A stretch of 64,000 nucleotides of DNA from Clytia hemisphaerica (lineage: Eukaryota > Cnidaria > Hydrozoa > Leptothecata > Clytiidae). The stretch is from assembly GCA_902728285.1 (NCBI GenBank), contig CACVBU010000385.1, positions 1,585,152 to 1,649,151 on the forward strand, read 5' to 3'. Under the pieces are notes generated by a model, which was not told the origin of the DNA, did no database searches, and was given only the letters and a program-made list of their open reading frames with translations. This document shows, in pieces, positions 33,646 to 44,402 of the stretch (the first letter of the stretch is position 1; the number at the start of each line of letters is the position of its first letter). Both the position numbers and the translations under genes were made by a program.

Positions 33646-34832
33646 CTTTCAATACAACACGATAATCCTCTATCTTGATACCATTAGCTCGATAGACTGG
33701 TTCACTCCAAGATATCTGCATTGAACTTTCAGAACTTTGAAATTACAGCATGGTTGGTTTGGAGGATGGTTTAGTTGTCACATTGACTTTTTCACCGTTT
33801 GGAGAAATACCAAATTCTATCACATGGACGATACGGAATTCGTATGTAGTCAAATGGTTTAAGTTAGTGATGGTGACGTTTCGTGTATTTTGATGACTGA
33901 AAGCAAACGTAAGCCTAGTTTCTTCGCTGTCATCGATGATTGGCCAGTATTCCACCAAGAAATGAGTCACCCATGTATTGTTTGGCTTTGTGACTGAAAT
34001 TTTGAAATGGTCGTAAGATACAAAGGTCACTTTAGGTTTTCCTATTTGACGTACATCAGGGATAATGCTTGAACCATGATTGGTTGGTCTTCGTCTCGTA
34101 AATTGATTGAAATAAGGTAACCAAACTTCTTTGAGTTTTTATTGGCTTCCAAAAAGTTTTTGAAAAACTTTTTTTGTCTACCCAGTTCACTGGCCTTAGC
34201 ATTGTTATTATACCAAAAAGAGAAGTTGATTTTTTCATTTTGTAAAAACTTTTGCGTGATTTTTTTTGATTGCAAGATATTGACGTCTAAAACAACGACA
34301 TGGCGGTGGGTCATCATAATTTGTGCTCTTGTGGGATTCTTAAAATCTGCTACTCTAAAATTCTTTAAAGAATATTCATTAAATCCAACAGTTAACAAAT
34401 TAAGGGCGCGGATTTCCAAGCTTCGTAAATTGAGGAATGCTTCACTTTTAACGAATTCAAATGGTGATTCGTTGGCTTCCAGCACCAAATTATTCAACTC
34501 CTTTGCTCCTTCTTTTCCTGCTCTGATGTCTGGTAAAAGGGTTTGGATTTTTTTTTGATTTTCAATAACTTGCTTTTCAATTTAATTTTATAAAGGTTTA
34601 AATTTTCTCGAATGACAGGGTATTCAAAAACAGGTCCAGAGCTCAACAAGGTATTTATCTCCATACTAAGGACGTTGAAGTGGATGAGCATTTCGACTGT
34701 TTTTTTTTTTTGTCAAGCTGTCTTTTATACTAACTAAAATAGTATCTGTGGCATCACAGAAATCTTGAATGGGAGTTAACTGGACTTCAATAGGAACAGC
34801 ATTGACGTAATCTGGAGGCTGAGCGGTATAAT
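33646..34832 (-). pseudogene. Helical, thioredoxin-like and FN3 exon, copy 1
   Basis: In order: DYTAQPPDYVNAVPIEVQLT and a helical stretch, SPFEFVKSEAFLNLRSLEIR, a thioredoxin-like segment (HRHVVVLDVNILQSKKITQK to FLEANKNSKKFGYLI), an FN3 domain (VTHFLVEYWPI, TTYEFRIVHV) and the start of another. This order matches the FAT-like helical and thioredoxin-like domains of SNTX proteins. It has frame changes in an A-run (about 34700-34711 and 34549-34557), a 34-bp deletion near 34070, and a TAA stop at about 33745. Confidence 0.82.
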
Positions 34833-35189
34833 CTGAAAAATTGATAAAAATATGGTCTAGTGTTATTTTTAAGTGGAAAAGTGAAATGAAACGTTTTGAA
34901 TTTCATAACAATTATGAATGATGTCGACGACACTCTATGGCTATCTATCCTTTTTCCTTTTAAATTGTTCATTTTTTTAAGTCTTAACGAAGCTTCAAAA
35001 TACCTTAAGCGAAATTATTTTTGCGGATAATTTGCCAAAATAATTTTCGGCATAGATTAAAAAAAAGATACCTTGTATAAAACGAGGTCTGTCTCATGAC
35101 AGTTCACATCACGACAATTCACTTTTTTTTGTCTTTATAAAACGGCCATTTCAGGCAAAAAAAAGCCAATTTAGTCTGCCATTTGCTAA

Positions 35190-35366
35190 CGACGTGTGTT
35201 GCTTGCTTGTTATCGCATTGTTTGGGGAAATTCATTACCGCTGTGACCGGTAAAACATTGTAAAATGAAGTGGATTGTTAAGCCAGTGTGAATTTTTCGT
35301 CCGTTGTCAGCACATCGGATTGTCGGAGCACTAACGGACACTTTGATAAGACTACCTGAAAAAAGA
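35190..35366 (-). pseudogene. Remnant of the SNTX/MACPF-like exon, copy 1
   Basis: Only the first third of the exon survives. Copy 2 shows the same start followed by a full exon at 56636-57025; here a ~720-bp deletion joined sequences sharing the word TTTGC. Without this core the product could not form the pore-type fold. Confidence 0.75.
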
Positions 35367-35643
35367 TTATAATAACCAAACTTATCCTATTTTTGTAGAA
35401 AATGTCAGTGAAGTCTGACAGAACAAATTCTCTAGTATTAAATCTACCCTTAAATAACCGCAATAATGAACCAAATCCTATAGCTCTGTATGCTGTGTGT
35501 CACCACTTTCGTTTTCGCAAGCAAATTTTTGTTCTCGATAAGTTTGTTTTAATTGACAGATCGGATAGAGCCTGGTTTAGATTTTATTCAGCCTAAGTTT
35601 TGAAATTTAAGGCCAATCTACATTTAGTAATAATAAATCTTAC

Positions 35644-36099
35644 CCATAAAGCTTAGTTTCAATGAAACATCAATATCTATGAGGTTCATTCGACTATCCT
35701 CTGTTTTGCCAGAATCAAATTGGTAATTTGTTGAAGGACGAGCAAATCTTCTTTTTCGATGTTTTTCCAATTCTTCCATAGACCATAAAGAGACGCCCGA
35801 TAAAAATTGATCATTCTTGGCATCGTAAAATTCAACCAAGGATACATCAGAGCGGAGGAGTTTTCATTCTATAATAGTAGCGTTGCGTCCTTTATTTTTA
35901 GCTGGTGGATTGCTTGCTCTTCTCACGCGTACGTCTTGGTCACCCTGTGTTTCATCCTCATCTGGCTGGTAGCAAATTTCTTTCTGTGGCCAATGAAGCT
36001 GATTACCCGGACATGTTTTCAATACAGCATATCCATTCCCTTCCTCGCAAGGATAATATTTCCGTTCATCCAAACTGGCACACTTGATTTATTCTTCAT
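35644..36099 (-). pseudogene. CBM14-like plus SNTX N-terminal exon, copy 1
   Basis: Encodes RKYYPCEEGNGYAVLKTCPG and QKEICYQPDE, a peritrophin-A (CBM14) pattern in which one Cys is replaced by Tyr (GNGCP in copy 2 is GNGYA here). Then comes an acidic/basic linker and VEFYDAKNDQFLSGVSLWS, the SNTX N-terminal signature. A 25-bp deletion near 36080 shifts frame and a TGA lies at about 35870. The donor is GTAAGA. Confidence 0.82.
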
Positions 36100-37019
36100 C
36101 TAAAGAAGAAAGAACTGTTAAAATATAAACAATTAACAATTAACAATGATTAGAAAGGAAAAAAATCCTCTTTCGATAGCTATCTACTCAAGGCAGGGTC
36201 GAGCGCCACTTTCTCCCCGGAATTGCTCGACTTACTTCGATTCTTCTCTAACTGCTGAGCATCAATCAGAGGAGACATCAATCACCATTTTGTACTGATG
36301 TGAAGTTTAGTATGACCCGGCAGGGGATCGAACACCGTAGTCGAAGTTTTTACCTTTACACTACAGTAGTCAACAAAATAGAAATAGTAGACTGGACTGT
36401 CGTTCATAATGCGTGTAATACAGCAGTATAGGCGTAATATGATAATACGATTATTTGTTCCCTCCATTACTTTTTGCTTTATTTCTAGACTATAAAAATA
36501 GCAAAATAGGAGAAGTTTAAAAATATTTTTCGACGTTTTTTCTATTCCCCAATCTGGTCAAAAGTGATATTCACTGCATTTTCATTGCATGATTTAGCTT
36601 TGTTTTTGTGATTTGAAAGTTTTGAAAATTCAATAATTGAGTTTCTCCAAGAGTAGTGAGACTAAAATCGGCGTCGAAATATTTGGGGAAAAGGGGGAAT
36701 TCCCTCAAAATCTTAAAACTGTAAGTGATTATTAAGTGTTTAAGTGACACGGTCATTTTTTAAGGAAAAAAAAGTTTTTTACAGAAAATCGCTAGTTCAA
36801 ACTTTAAAAGCTTATATATCAGGATCTAAATGGAGTTAGAAACTCGCTTATAGTTCGTTGGATAGCTTTAGAGGGCGCCGCCCGATTAAGGAAAGGCGGG
36901 TTAGGCGGCGGTAAAGGGGGGGGGGTAGATTAGAGGAATTAAAGCTGCACACGGACCTGCCTGAATGATAGAAAGGTACCCAGTGGTAATTCGCTTTTTG
37001 ACTTTTTGGCTTAAAATCT

Positions 37020-37870
37020 GAGTCTGTTAAATGACGCGCCTTACGCGCCCACGCGCCTTACGCGCCCACGCGCCTTCCATTTATTGACGCGCCCACGCGC
37101 CCACGCGCCCTCTTACGCGCCTTATTATCAACGCGCCCTAAATTTTTGACGTGCCTTACAGTATTACTACCTTAAATTTTTGCAAATTTTGACGTGATTT
37201 TGACGTGTGTTATTTTCTTGCGAGTTCATACTTAAGTAATTGATTATGCCTTATTATTTTCCAAATTTTAGCTAAATTGTGCTTATAAGCGTTATGCTTA
37301 TAAATAAATAAGAGTGTAACGGTAGGGCGATTACTCAGGCTAAAAGTAGCATTCCTTATTAAATTATCATAAATTCAGAGCTATGGGGGCATTTATAGCG
37401 ATAGTTAATGCTAGTTTAAAAATGTAATCGATTGTGGTGTACTTGGGGTCTATTTGATTGGTTTCTTATAAAGAAGATGCTTATAAGAAGAATAAATATG
37501 CTGACATTAAACACAATTCCTTACTTGCTTTGAAAAGAACTAATAGCGAGGTTAAATATCGGGTTTGCTCTAGAACACGTTTCCGTTCAGTTTCTCGTTC
37601 TAGAGCAAATCCGATATTTTTGCCCGGCGTATGTCTGCCTAGCTTTCGGGTTAGCCTGTAGAAAAGTGCCGTGGCGCGAACGAAGGCTTCAAAAATTCGT
37701 CCGTCGTCCTGAATTATCTACTGATACTTAACCTCAGGGCGCGTCATAAGTAAGGCGCGTCAAAAATTTAGGGCACATCGATAATAAGGCGCGTAAGAAG
37801 GGTCAAAAAGGGTCAAAACTTAAAGGCGCGTGGGCGCGTGGGCGCGTAAGGCGCGTCATTTAACAGGCTC
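37020..37870. mobile_element. MULE-like MITE with ACGCGCC-rich TIRs, 9-bp TSD
   Basis: The ends GAGTCTGTTAAATGACGCGC and (reverse complement) GAGCCTGTTAAATGACGCGC are flanked by TTAAAATCT at 37011-37019 and 37871-37879, an exact 9-bp duplication. TIRs continue as arrays of ACGCGCC/CACGCGCC heptamers, unusually GC-rich for this window. The interior includes a unit related to 199-398. It lies in copy 1 of the duplicated segment, upstream of the first mapped exon. Confidence 0.88.
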
Positions 37871-38240
37871 TTAAAATCTCCCTGCAAAGACGACTTTTGA
37901 TCTTTTTTTTTGGCTTGACCATGAAGCCCAATCCAATTCCTACGAGTTAGACCGAGAATGGCGATTTCTAACTCAAACTGAGCATCACATACATATTTGA
38001 CTTAGAAATTTCTAAAAATGAGTCTTTACACAGTCTTTACATTGAATTTCTTTTGTTTCAAGTAAAAATTCAAAAATTCAAAGTCGAATATCTCAGCTTT
38101 GGAAAATAATTGGGTCAAGAACTTAAGAGGTGTTTCTTAGACCATAAAAGTAATCTCTAAGTCAAATATAAAAAATCATCTGATAAAGTATTTTAACAAA
38201 TTAGGCTGGGTCTTCTTTCACAAAAATAAGTAAAACTCAC

Positions 38241-38310
38241 CGTTTTGTATTTCCTTTCGAAAAAAAAAACAGCCTTTCTTTTTACCAATAAAAGTGAAAT
38301 TTCACTTTTA
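38241..38310 (-). pseudogene. Exon end and hairpin palindrome near copy 1 5' region
   Basis: A strong donor (AAAACG|GTGAGT) ends at 38241 and is conserved at 62360. Just upstream lies the perfect palindrome AAAAGTGAAATTTCACTTTT, also conserved in copy 2. The coding part of the exon seen in copy 2 (62360-62488) is deleted here. Confidence 0.5.
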
Positions 38311-38565
38311 TCCCTGGGACAATGGAGCAAAATTGATTCGTATCATTTTGGGGAGGCTGAAGTCTCCCCAGTCTTTCTGTTTCCACCGGGCCTGATGAAT
38401 ATGATAAACCTTTTAGAGGGTCCGTTTGAAAATTTTATTTAAAAGAATTAATAAATGAAAAATGTTAACCTGAAGAAGTAGAAGTCACTTGTCTTTCTTT
38501 TGTCTTCAGTCTTCACTCAAGAAGGCTCCTTGAATGTGTGGTGTGGTAGAGTTAATTCCTTCTCA

Positions 38566-38572
38566 TTTTATA
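38566..38572 (-). promoter_or_regulatory. Candidate TATA box, copy 1 of the SNTX-like gene
   Basis: TATAAAA on the minus strand, in AGTGTATAAAATGAGAAGG; copy 2 has TATAAAG at the same place (62871-62877). The ~90 bp downstream are well conserved between copies and end in CTTCAG/GTTAAC, a possible weak 5'-UTR splice donor. Promoter status is inference from position and conservation. Confidence 0.4.
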
Positions 38573-39575
38573 CACTTTTCCAACGTCCATTAACAATAAA
38601 CTAACAAAAGGATCTTCATACCAGCTTGTTTCCAATCTTATTTTATAGGTTGTTATCCTTTTGATGGTCCTGTAAAAATACCAAAGCAGCAAAAGTAAAA
38701 GTAAAAGCTCAAAGGTATGGGATTGAGTCTGTTTTGATTGTTATTTTCTGTTTTGAAGATGAAATTAAAAGACTGGGGCTGAGCTTGTTTTGGTGGTTAT
38801 ATCTTCTGAAGAAAAGCACGATTAACTTAACAAATATCGTTTTTATCCTTTTGAAAGGAATTTGAAAATCAGCCTCGTTTTGAAAAATATAATTCACATG
38901 GACGTTACATGGAGCATGTTTCACGTTTCAATGGATGGGATACATCCTCTTAACCCGCTGTTGGTATAGAAATGGAAAAGTCGTCTCCAACTACATACCT
39001 ACCCTTTTTCACAGGAAAATGCTCACAGAATGGTCAAAATCAGAACATGAAAAATTTCCACCCAGAAAAAAACAATGTGCTTGGTATGCAAAAGTAGCGA
39101 AAACACAACGGACCAACTTTTTGGATGTCACGAAATAAAGAAAAGAATATGAGTAGAATAAAAGGGCCGGTTCCAGGACAGATTAACTTTTTTAATTATA
39201 TTTTAAAAAAGTAATTAAAAATTAAAAACACCAATTAAAAATTAAAGAATTAAGAATAAGAAGAAATAAAAACAAAAAAACAATAAAATTAAAAAAAAGT
39301 TAATTAACTTTTAAAAAACTAATTTCCTCTAGCATGTTTTTCCATTGGGAATGATTGCTCAGTGTTGTTTGAAATTTTGAAGGTTACAATTTTAGAATGT
39401 TTTTCTCAACAAGCAGGATTTCTTCACTAATTTTCCCCAATTATGGAGACTCATGTGATAGACATGGCAGATACACAAGATAAAACATTAAAATTTTGAT
39501 AATATTCATTTACTTTATTTCGATCTTTAACTAAAACCAATACAGTACAATGCAAAAATTATCTGTAAATACACA

Positions 39576-40019
39576 TCACTCTTTCATTTTATCTTCTGAA
39601 ATCTTGACTCTTCTTTGGATTAAAAACCGTCGTTTTTCGATCGCATATTCTAAAGCCTCCTCAAAGTCCATATCTTCCTCGTCTCTGACTCTGTGTAAAG
39701 TTTGCATTACAGAATCGTGAACTCTATCTTTTTTCATAGCTCGAAGGAACAGGATTCTTTCTTTGTATGCATCACCAATTGATAAGCCACTTTCTTGGCA
39801 TTCTTCAATCAATTTGTCCCAGATATCTATCCTCGTTTCATCCTCATTTTCAGATGATTCGCTGTCATCAGAGTCTACTTCTTCATCGGTAGTCATTGAT
39901 TCATCGTCTGAATGATCAATCTCCTCGTCTTCTGACTCTTTAGGATGTAGCCTTGCAACATGACGATTATAATTGCTTTTATTGACAAAAGTCTTCTCAC
40001 AATCAGAACATTCATACAT
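39576..40019 (-). CDS. C2H2 zinc-finger, acidic-linker protein (left arm copy)
   Basis: 147 residues. Residues 2-24 form one C2H2 finger (MYECSDCEKTFVNKSNYNRH, then VARLH; C-X2-C...H-X4-H). Residues 28-62 are a strongly acidic, Ser-rich linker. Residues 65-147 form a charged helical domain (IDIWDKLIEECQESGLSIGD, HDSVMQTLHRVRDEEDMDF) and a basic end. The single finger suggests nucleic-acid or protein contact rather than high-specificity DNA binding alone. The ORF is uninterrupted, starts at the arm's first in-frame ATG, and differs from the right-arm copy at only two residues. I do not recognise the family by name. An element-encoded accessory protein and a captured host gene are both possible. 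Confidence 0.75.
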   Translation of the reverse strand: MYECSDCEKTFVNKSNYNRHVARLHPKESEDEEIDHSDDESMTTDEEVDSDDSESSENEDETRIDIWDKLIEECQESGLSIGDAYKERILFLRAMKKDRVHDSVMQTLHRVRDEEDMDFEEALEYAIEKRRFLIQRRVKISEDKMKE

Positions 40020-41540
40020 TATGTGTCTCTTCTCAATGCTTGAATTATTTGAAAAGAAAACAAGTGTTGCAAGTCAATTTATACCTAAAATCTTACATAG
40101 TTTGGTCTTGATCAGCCTATCAACTTTCCGCGTAAAGGCTAGTTACTCAGGAAACCCCGTATTCCTTCTCCTTTTGGCATCACCTACTCCTCAGTTGTTC
40201 CTCATTCTAGACTAGTTATGCTGACTATTTTTTCCCTTCAGGACTACGAGTAGTCCCTTCTCAACAACTAATTAGTCTCAATCTGTTTTAGGTTGGGACT
40301 ATTCTATATGATTTATCTCCTATTTAGGACTACCTAGTCCTCTTTTATCTTCTGTTATGACTAAATAGTCTTTTTCAAGACTAAGTAGTCTTGGTTAGTC
40401 TTATATGTTTAGAAATGTCTAGTTAAGGACATGTTTTTGACTGTACCAAAATGAAGATTCAGGGTAGGCCTTCTTTAAGTTGATATGGTCTATAAAATAT
40501 TTAACTGAGGTAGAATTAGTCTGAAAGGAGTAAGATGGATCTTTCCACTCCTTTTTTCTGAACATCTTGAGATATGATCAGTCAAAGTCCGAATTAATTG
40601 AGGATGAGAAAAAATCATCGACACTTTTGGACTTTAGAATCCCTCCTCATTTTTCACCTGAAAACTTTTAGTTTTGATGTCAAAAATTACATCACAGGAT
40701 TTGGTGTTGATTAGCTTTCTGAATCTAATATCCCAATGCCAAAATGAGGAGTAAAAAGGGATCTTTTTTATCATTCTCTGATTGTGGGTGGTAATCCAAT
40801 TTGGAGCTAAAAGATCCTTGACAAGCTTGAAAGTATCGATTGAAATATCATTTTTTTACTCATAAAGCATCAGAGAATCGATATCCGAAACAAGAATTTG
40901 TAAAATCGGAGTAGTTTATGATCTAAAAATATTCCGATATATCATTTTCATCACAACGTAATTTCAGTTACTCCAAACTTGATTTTTGGAAAGTCAATGG
41001 TTCCAGGAGTATTTTAGAACCTTCAGGAATCAAAAACAGTAAAATAGCAGTAAAATATGATCGAAAACTCAAAATGACTATTTGATCTTTGCCTACAGTC
41101 AGGCAATAAGTCACACCAAAATACACTAGATTTTAGGATTTCAGGTGATTTTGATCATTTCTTGTCAGAGTTACTGCAAATTTCCTATTTTTGAAGCCTA
41201 AAATCATTGACAATGGTACAGTAAAAAAAACACGTCCTTGACGGGTTATGTTTACTCCTTTTCAGGGGCCTACTACATCTAGGATACTTGACGCTTTGGA
41301 GCTAACGAAAATTTTTACCAGATCCTGGTCAGCCTACTGTGGCCTGTTTCTTGATAAGATCAACTAATTGCTTAGCTTCAGTTAATCCCACCCCGTTTAA
41401 TTGATGTTTAATTGAGCAGAGACTCAAAGGCCGCGCGCGACTAGGCGCGCCGTAGGCGCGCCCTGGAACAACCCAAAAAAAATAATAAAAAATACACCCC
41501 CTAAAGGAGTGGGGACATGAGAAGTTTTTTTCGCGTTGGT

Positions 41541-41986
41541 AATTTCCCAGAGTAATTTAGATTTTAAAAATATGAATCCAATTGTAGGTGGCGACACGAC
41601 ACGACAAAAAAAAGGTTTTTTCTGACAAGGGACAAAATTTAATCATTCTAGACTAGCTATGCTGACTATATTTTCCCCTTCAGGACTATGAGTAGTCCCT
41701 TCTCAACAACTAATTAGTCTCAATATGTATTAAGTTGGGACTATTCTGTTTGATTAATCTCTTATTTAAGACTACCTAGTCCTCTTTTATCTTCTGTTAT
41801 GACTAAGTAGTCTTTGTTAAGACTAAGTAGTCTTGGTTAGTCTTCTATGTTCTATGTTACTCTATTGTTTTTGAATTGCCTTGAGGCTGCTGGAGAATTT
41901 GAAAATACGAAAGGATACTTTTTAATCTGTTGACTGGCGACGCAAAAAAGTGTTTCAGGTTGGTGGGATGGAGCATGTTGCATTGC
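41541..41986. repeat. Loop of the foldback element, with a third copy of the AGTAGTC cluster
   Basis: 41644-41856 repeats left-arm sequence 40204-40435 in the same orientation but more diverged (for example ATTTTCCCCTTCAGG versus TTTTTCCCTTCAGG). The segment at about 41932-42020, crossing from loop into right arm, resembles the solo ~81-bp insert at 62520-62600 (shared GCATGTTGCATTG and ACCAACGCGAAAAA). The loop therefore looks built from pre-existing repeats. Confidence 0.75.
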
Positions 41987-43521
41987 ACCAACGCGAAAAA
42001 AACTTCTCATGTCCCCACTCCTTTAGGGGGTGTATTTTTTATTATTTTTTTTGGGTTGTTCCAGGGCGCGCCTACGGCGCGCCTAGTCGCGCGCGGCCTT
42101 TGAGTCTCTGCTCAATTAAACATCAATTAAACGGGGTGGGATTAACTGAAGCTAAGCAATTAGTTGATCTTATCAAGAAACAGGCCACAGTAGGCTGACC
42201 AGGATCTGGTAAAAATTTTCGTTAGCTCCAAAGCGTCAAGTATCCTAGATGTAGTAGGCCCCTGAAAAGGAGTAAACATAACCCGTCAAGGACGTGTTTT
42301 TTTTACTGTACCATTGTCAATGATTTTAGGCTTCAAAAATAGGAAATTTGCAGTAACTCTGACAAGAAATGATCAAAATCACCTGAAATCCTAAAATCTA
42401 GTGTATTTTGGTGTGACTTATTGCCTGACTGTAGGCAAAGATCAAATAGTCATTTTGAGTTTTCGATCATATTTTACTGCTAGCTTTATGTTTTTGATTC
42501 CTGAAGGTTCTAAAATACTCCTGGAACCATTGACTTTCCAAAAATCAAGTTTGGAGTAACTGAAATTACGTTAGGAGTAAGCTGTGATGAAAATGATATA
42601 TCGGAATATTTTTAGATCATAAACTACTCCGATTTTACAAATTCTTGTTTCGGATATCGATTCTCTGATGCTTTATGAGTAAAAAAAAATGATATTTCAA
42701 TCGATACTTTCAAGCTTGTCAAGGATCTTTTAGCTCCAAATTGGATTACCACCCACAATCAGAGAATGATAAAAAAGATCCCTTTTTACTCCTCATTTTG
42801 GCATTGGGATATTAGATTCAGAAAGCTAATCAACACCAAATCCTGTGATGTAATTTTTGACATCAAAACTAAAAGTTTTCAGGTGAAAAATGAGGAGGGA
42901 TTCTAAAGTCCAAAAGTGTCGATGATTTTTTCTCATCCTCAATTAATTCGGACTTTGACTGATCATATCTCAAGATGTTCAGAAAAAAGGAGTGGAAAGA
43001 TCCATCTTACTCCTTTCAGACTAATTCTACCTCAGTTAAATATTTTATAGACCATATCAACTTAAAGAAGGCATACCCTGAATCTTCATTTTGGTACAGT
43101 CAAAAAACATGTCCTTAACTAGACATTTCTAAACATATAAGACTAACCAAGACTACTTAGTCTTGAAAAAGACTATTTAGTCATAACAGAAGATAAAAGA
43201 GGACTAGGTAGTCCTAAATAGGAGATAAATCATATAGAATAGTCCCAACCTAAAACAGATTGAGACTAATTAGTTGTTGAGAAGGGACTACTCGTAGTCC
43301 TGAAGGGAAAAAATAGTCAGCATAACTAGTCTAGAATGAGGAACAACTGAGGAGTAGGTGATGCCAAAAGGAGAAGGAATACGGGGTTTCCTGAGTAACT
43401 AGCCTTTACGCGGAAAGTTGATAGGCTGATCAAGACCAAACTATGTAAGATTTTAGGTATAAATTGACTTGCAACACTTGTTTTCTTTTCAAATAATTCA
43501 AGCATTGAGAAGAGACACATA

Positions 43522-43965
43522 ATGTATGAATGTTCTGATTGTGAGAAGACTTTTGTCAATAAAAGCAATTATAATCGTCATGTTGCAAGGCTACATCCTA
43601 AAGAGTCAGAAGACGAGGAGATTGATCATTCAGACGATGAATCAATGACTACCGATGAAGAAGTAGACTCTGATGACAGCGAATCATCTGAAGATGAGGA
43701 TGAAACGAGGATAGATATCTGGGACAAATTGATTGAAGAATGCCAAGAAAGTGGCTTATCAATTGGTGATGCATACAAAGAAAGAATCCTGTTCCTTCGA
43801 GCTATGAAAAAAGATAGAGTTCACGATTCTGTAATGCAAACTTTACACAGAGTCAGAGACGAGGAAGATATGGACTTTGAGGAGGCTTTAGAATATGCGA
43901 TCGAAAAACGACGGTTTTTAATCCAAAAAAGAGTCAAGATTTCAGAAGATAAAATGAAAGAGTGA
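43522..43965 (+). CDS. C2H2 zinc-finger, acidic-linker protein (right arm copy)
   Basis: Mirror copy of the left-arm ORF. The two differences are an Asp for Asn in the acidic linker (SSEDEDETR) and a Lys for Arg near the C-terminus (LIQKRVK). Both are conservative, and neither copy has a stop or shift, consistent with either recent arm homogenisation or selection. Transcripts from the two copies would be divergent, pointing outward from the loop, and could pair with each other over the whole ORF only if antisense transcription crosses an arm. A candidate polyadenylation signal (AATAAA) follows at about 44022. Confidence 0.75.
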   Translation: MYECSDCEKTFVNKSNYNRHVARLHPKESEDEEIDHSDDESMTTDEEVDSDDSESSEDEDETRIDIWDKLIEECQESGLSIGDAYKERILFLRAMKKDRVHDSVMQTLHRVRDEEDMDFEEALEYAIEKRRFLIQKRVKISEDKMKE

Positions 43966-44402
43966 TGTGTATTTACAGATAATTTTTGCATTGTACTGTA
44001 TTGGTTTTAGTTAAAGATCGAAATAAAGTAAATGAATATTATCAAAATTTTAATGTTTTATCTTGTGTATCTGCCATGTCTATCACATGAGTCTCCATAA
44101 TTGGGGAAAATTAGTGAAGAAATCCTGCTTGTTGAGAAAAACATTCTAAAATTGTAACCTTCAAAATTTCAAACAACACTGAGCAATCATTCCCAATGGA
44201 AAAACATGCTAGAGGAAATTAGTTTTTTTAAAGTTAATTAACTTTTTTTAAATTTTATTGTTTTTTTGTTTTTATTTCTTCTTATTCTTAATTCTTTAAT
44301 TTTTAATTGGTGTTTTTAATTTTTAATTACTTTTTTAAAATATAATTAGTTTTTTAAAAAAGTTAATCTGTCCTGGAACCGGCCCTTTTATTCTACTATA
44401 TG

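Larger units (their letters stand above)
30505..38815 (-). pseudogene. SNTX-like multi-domain gene, copy 1 (degenerate duplicate)
   Basis: This segment is a direct paralog of 47920-63118. Exons found, in gene order: 36099-35644 (CBM14-like and SNTX start), 35366-35190 (remnant of the MACPF-like exon), 34832-33646 (helical, thioredoxin-like, FN3), 33228-32784 (FN3), 31653-31477 (TSP1), 31008-30917 (tail). Lesions visible against copy 2: a 25-bp deletion at the start and a CGA-to-TGA stop in the first exon; loss of ~720 bp including most of the MACPF-like exon and the following 42-bp exon; a 34-bp deletion; a lengthened A-run; an AAA-to-TAA stop; and TGG-to-TGA in TSP1. SNTX-family proteins are perforin-superfamily members best known from stonefish venom, but most family members in animals are not proven toxins. 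Confidence 0.88.
39152..44397. mobile_element. Foldback transposon with ~2.4-kb inverted arms, each carrying a zinc-finger ORF
   Basis: Left arm 39152-41540 and right arm 41987-44397 are inverted copies, about 98-99% identical by eye, around a 446-bp loop. The termini are AGTAGAATAAAAGGGCCGG, and the flanks share ATATG (39147-39151 and 44398-44402), a 5-bp target duplication. Each arm holds the same 147-codon ORF. Many AGTAGTC/GACTA words cluster at 40204-40435 and its copies, a possible transposase-binding region. The loop holds a third partial copy of that cluster (41644-41856). Arm differences include a ~10-bp indel near 42573. No transposase is seen, so the superfamily is open; AGT...ACT termini recall several DNA transposon groups. 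Confidence 0.85.

Noticed and set aside
33527..33724. 65-codon frame with a poly-Ile tract
   Set aside because: It is the translation of the (ATC)n microsatellite.
41950..42198. 82-codon frame at the foldback loop edge
   Set aside because: Runs through GC-rich GGCGCGCC repeats and is mirrored in the left arm; no domain.
39152..44397. Polinton/Maverick identity because of AGT...ACT ends
   Set aside because: The element is only 5.2 kb, has a 5-bp rather than 6-bp duplication, and shows no polymerase, integrase or capsid genes.
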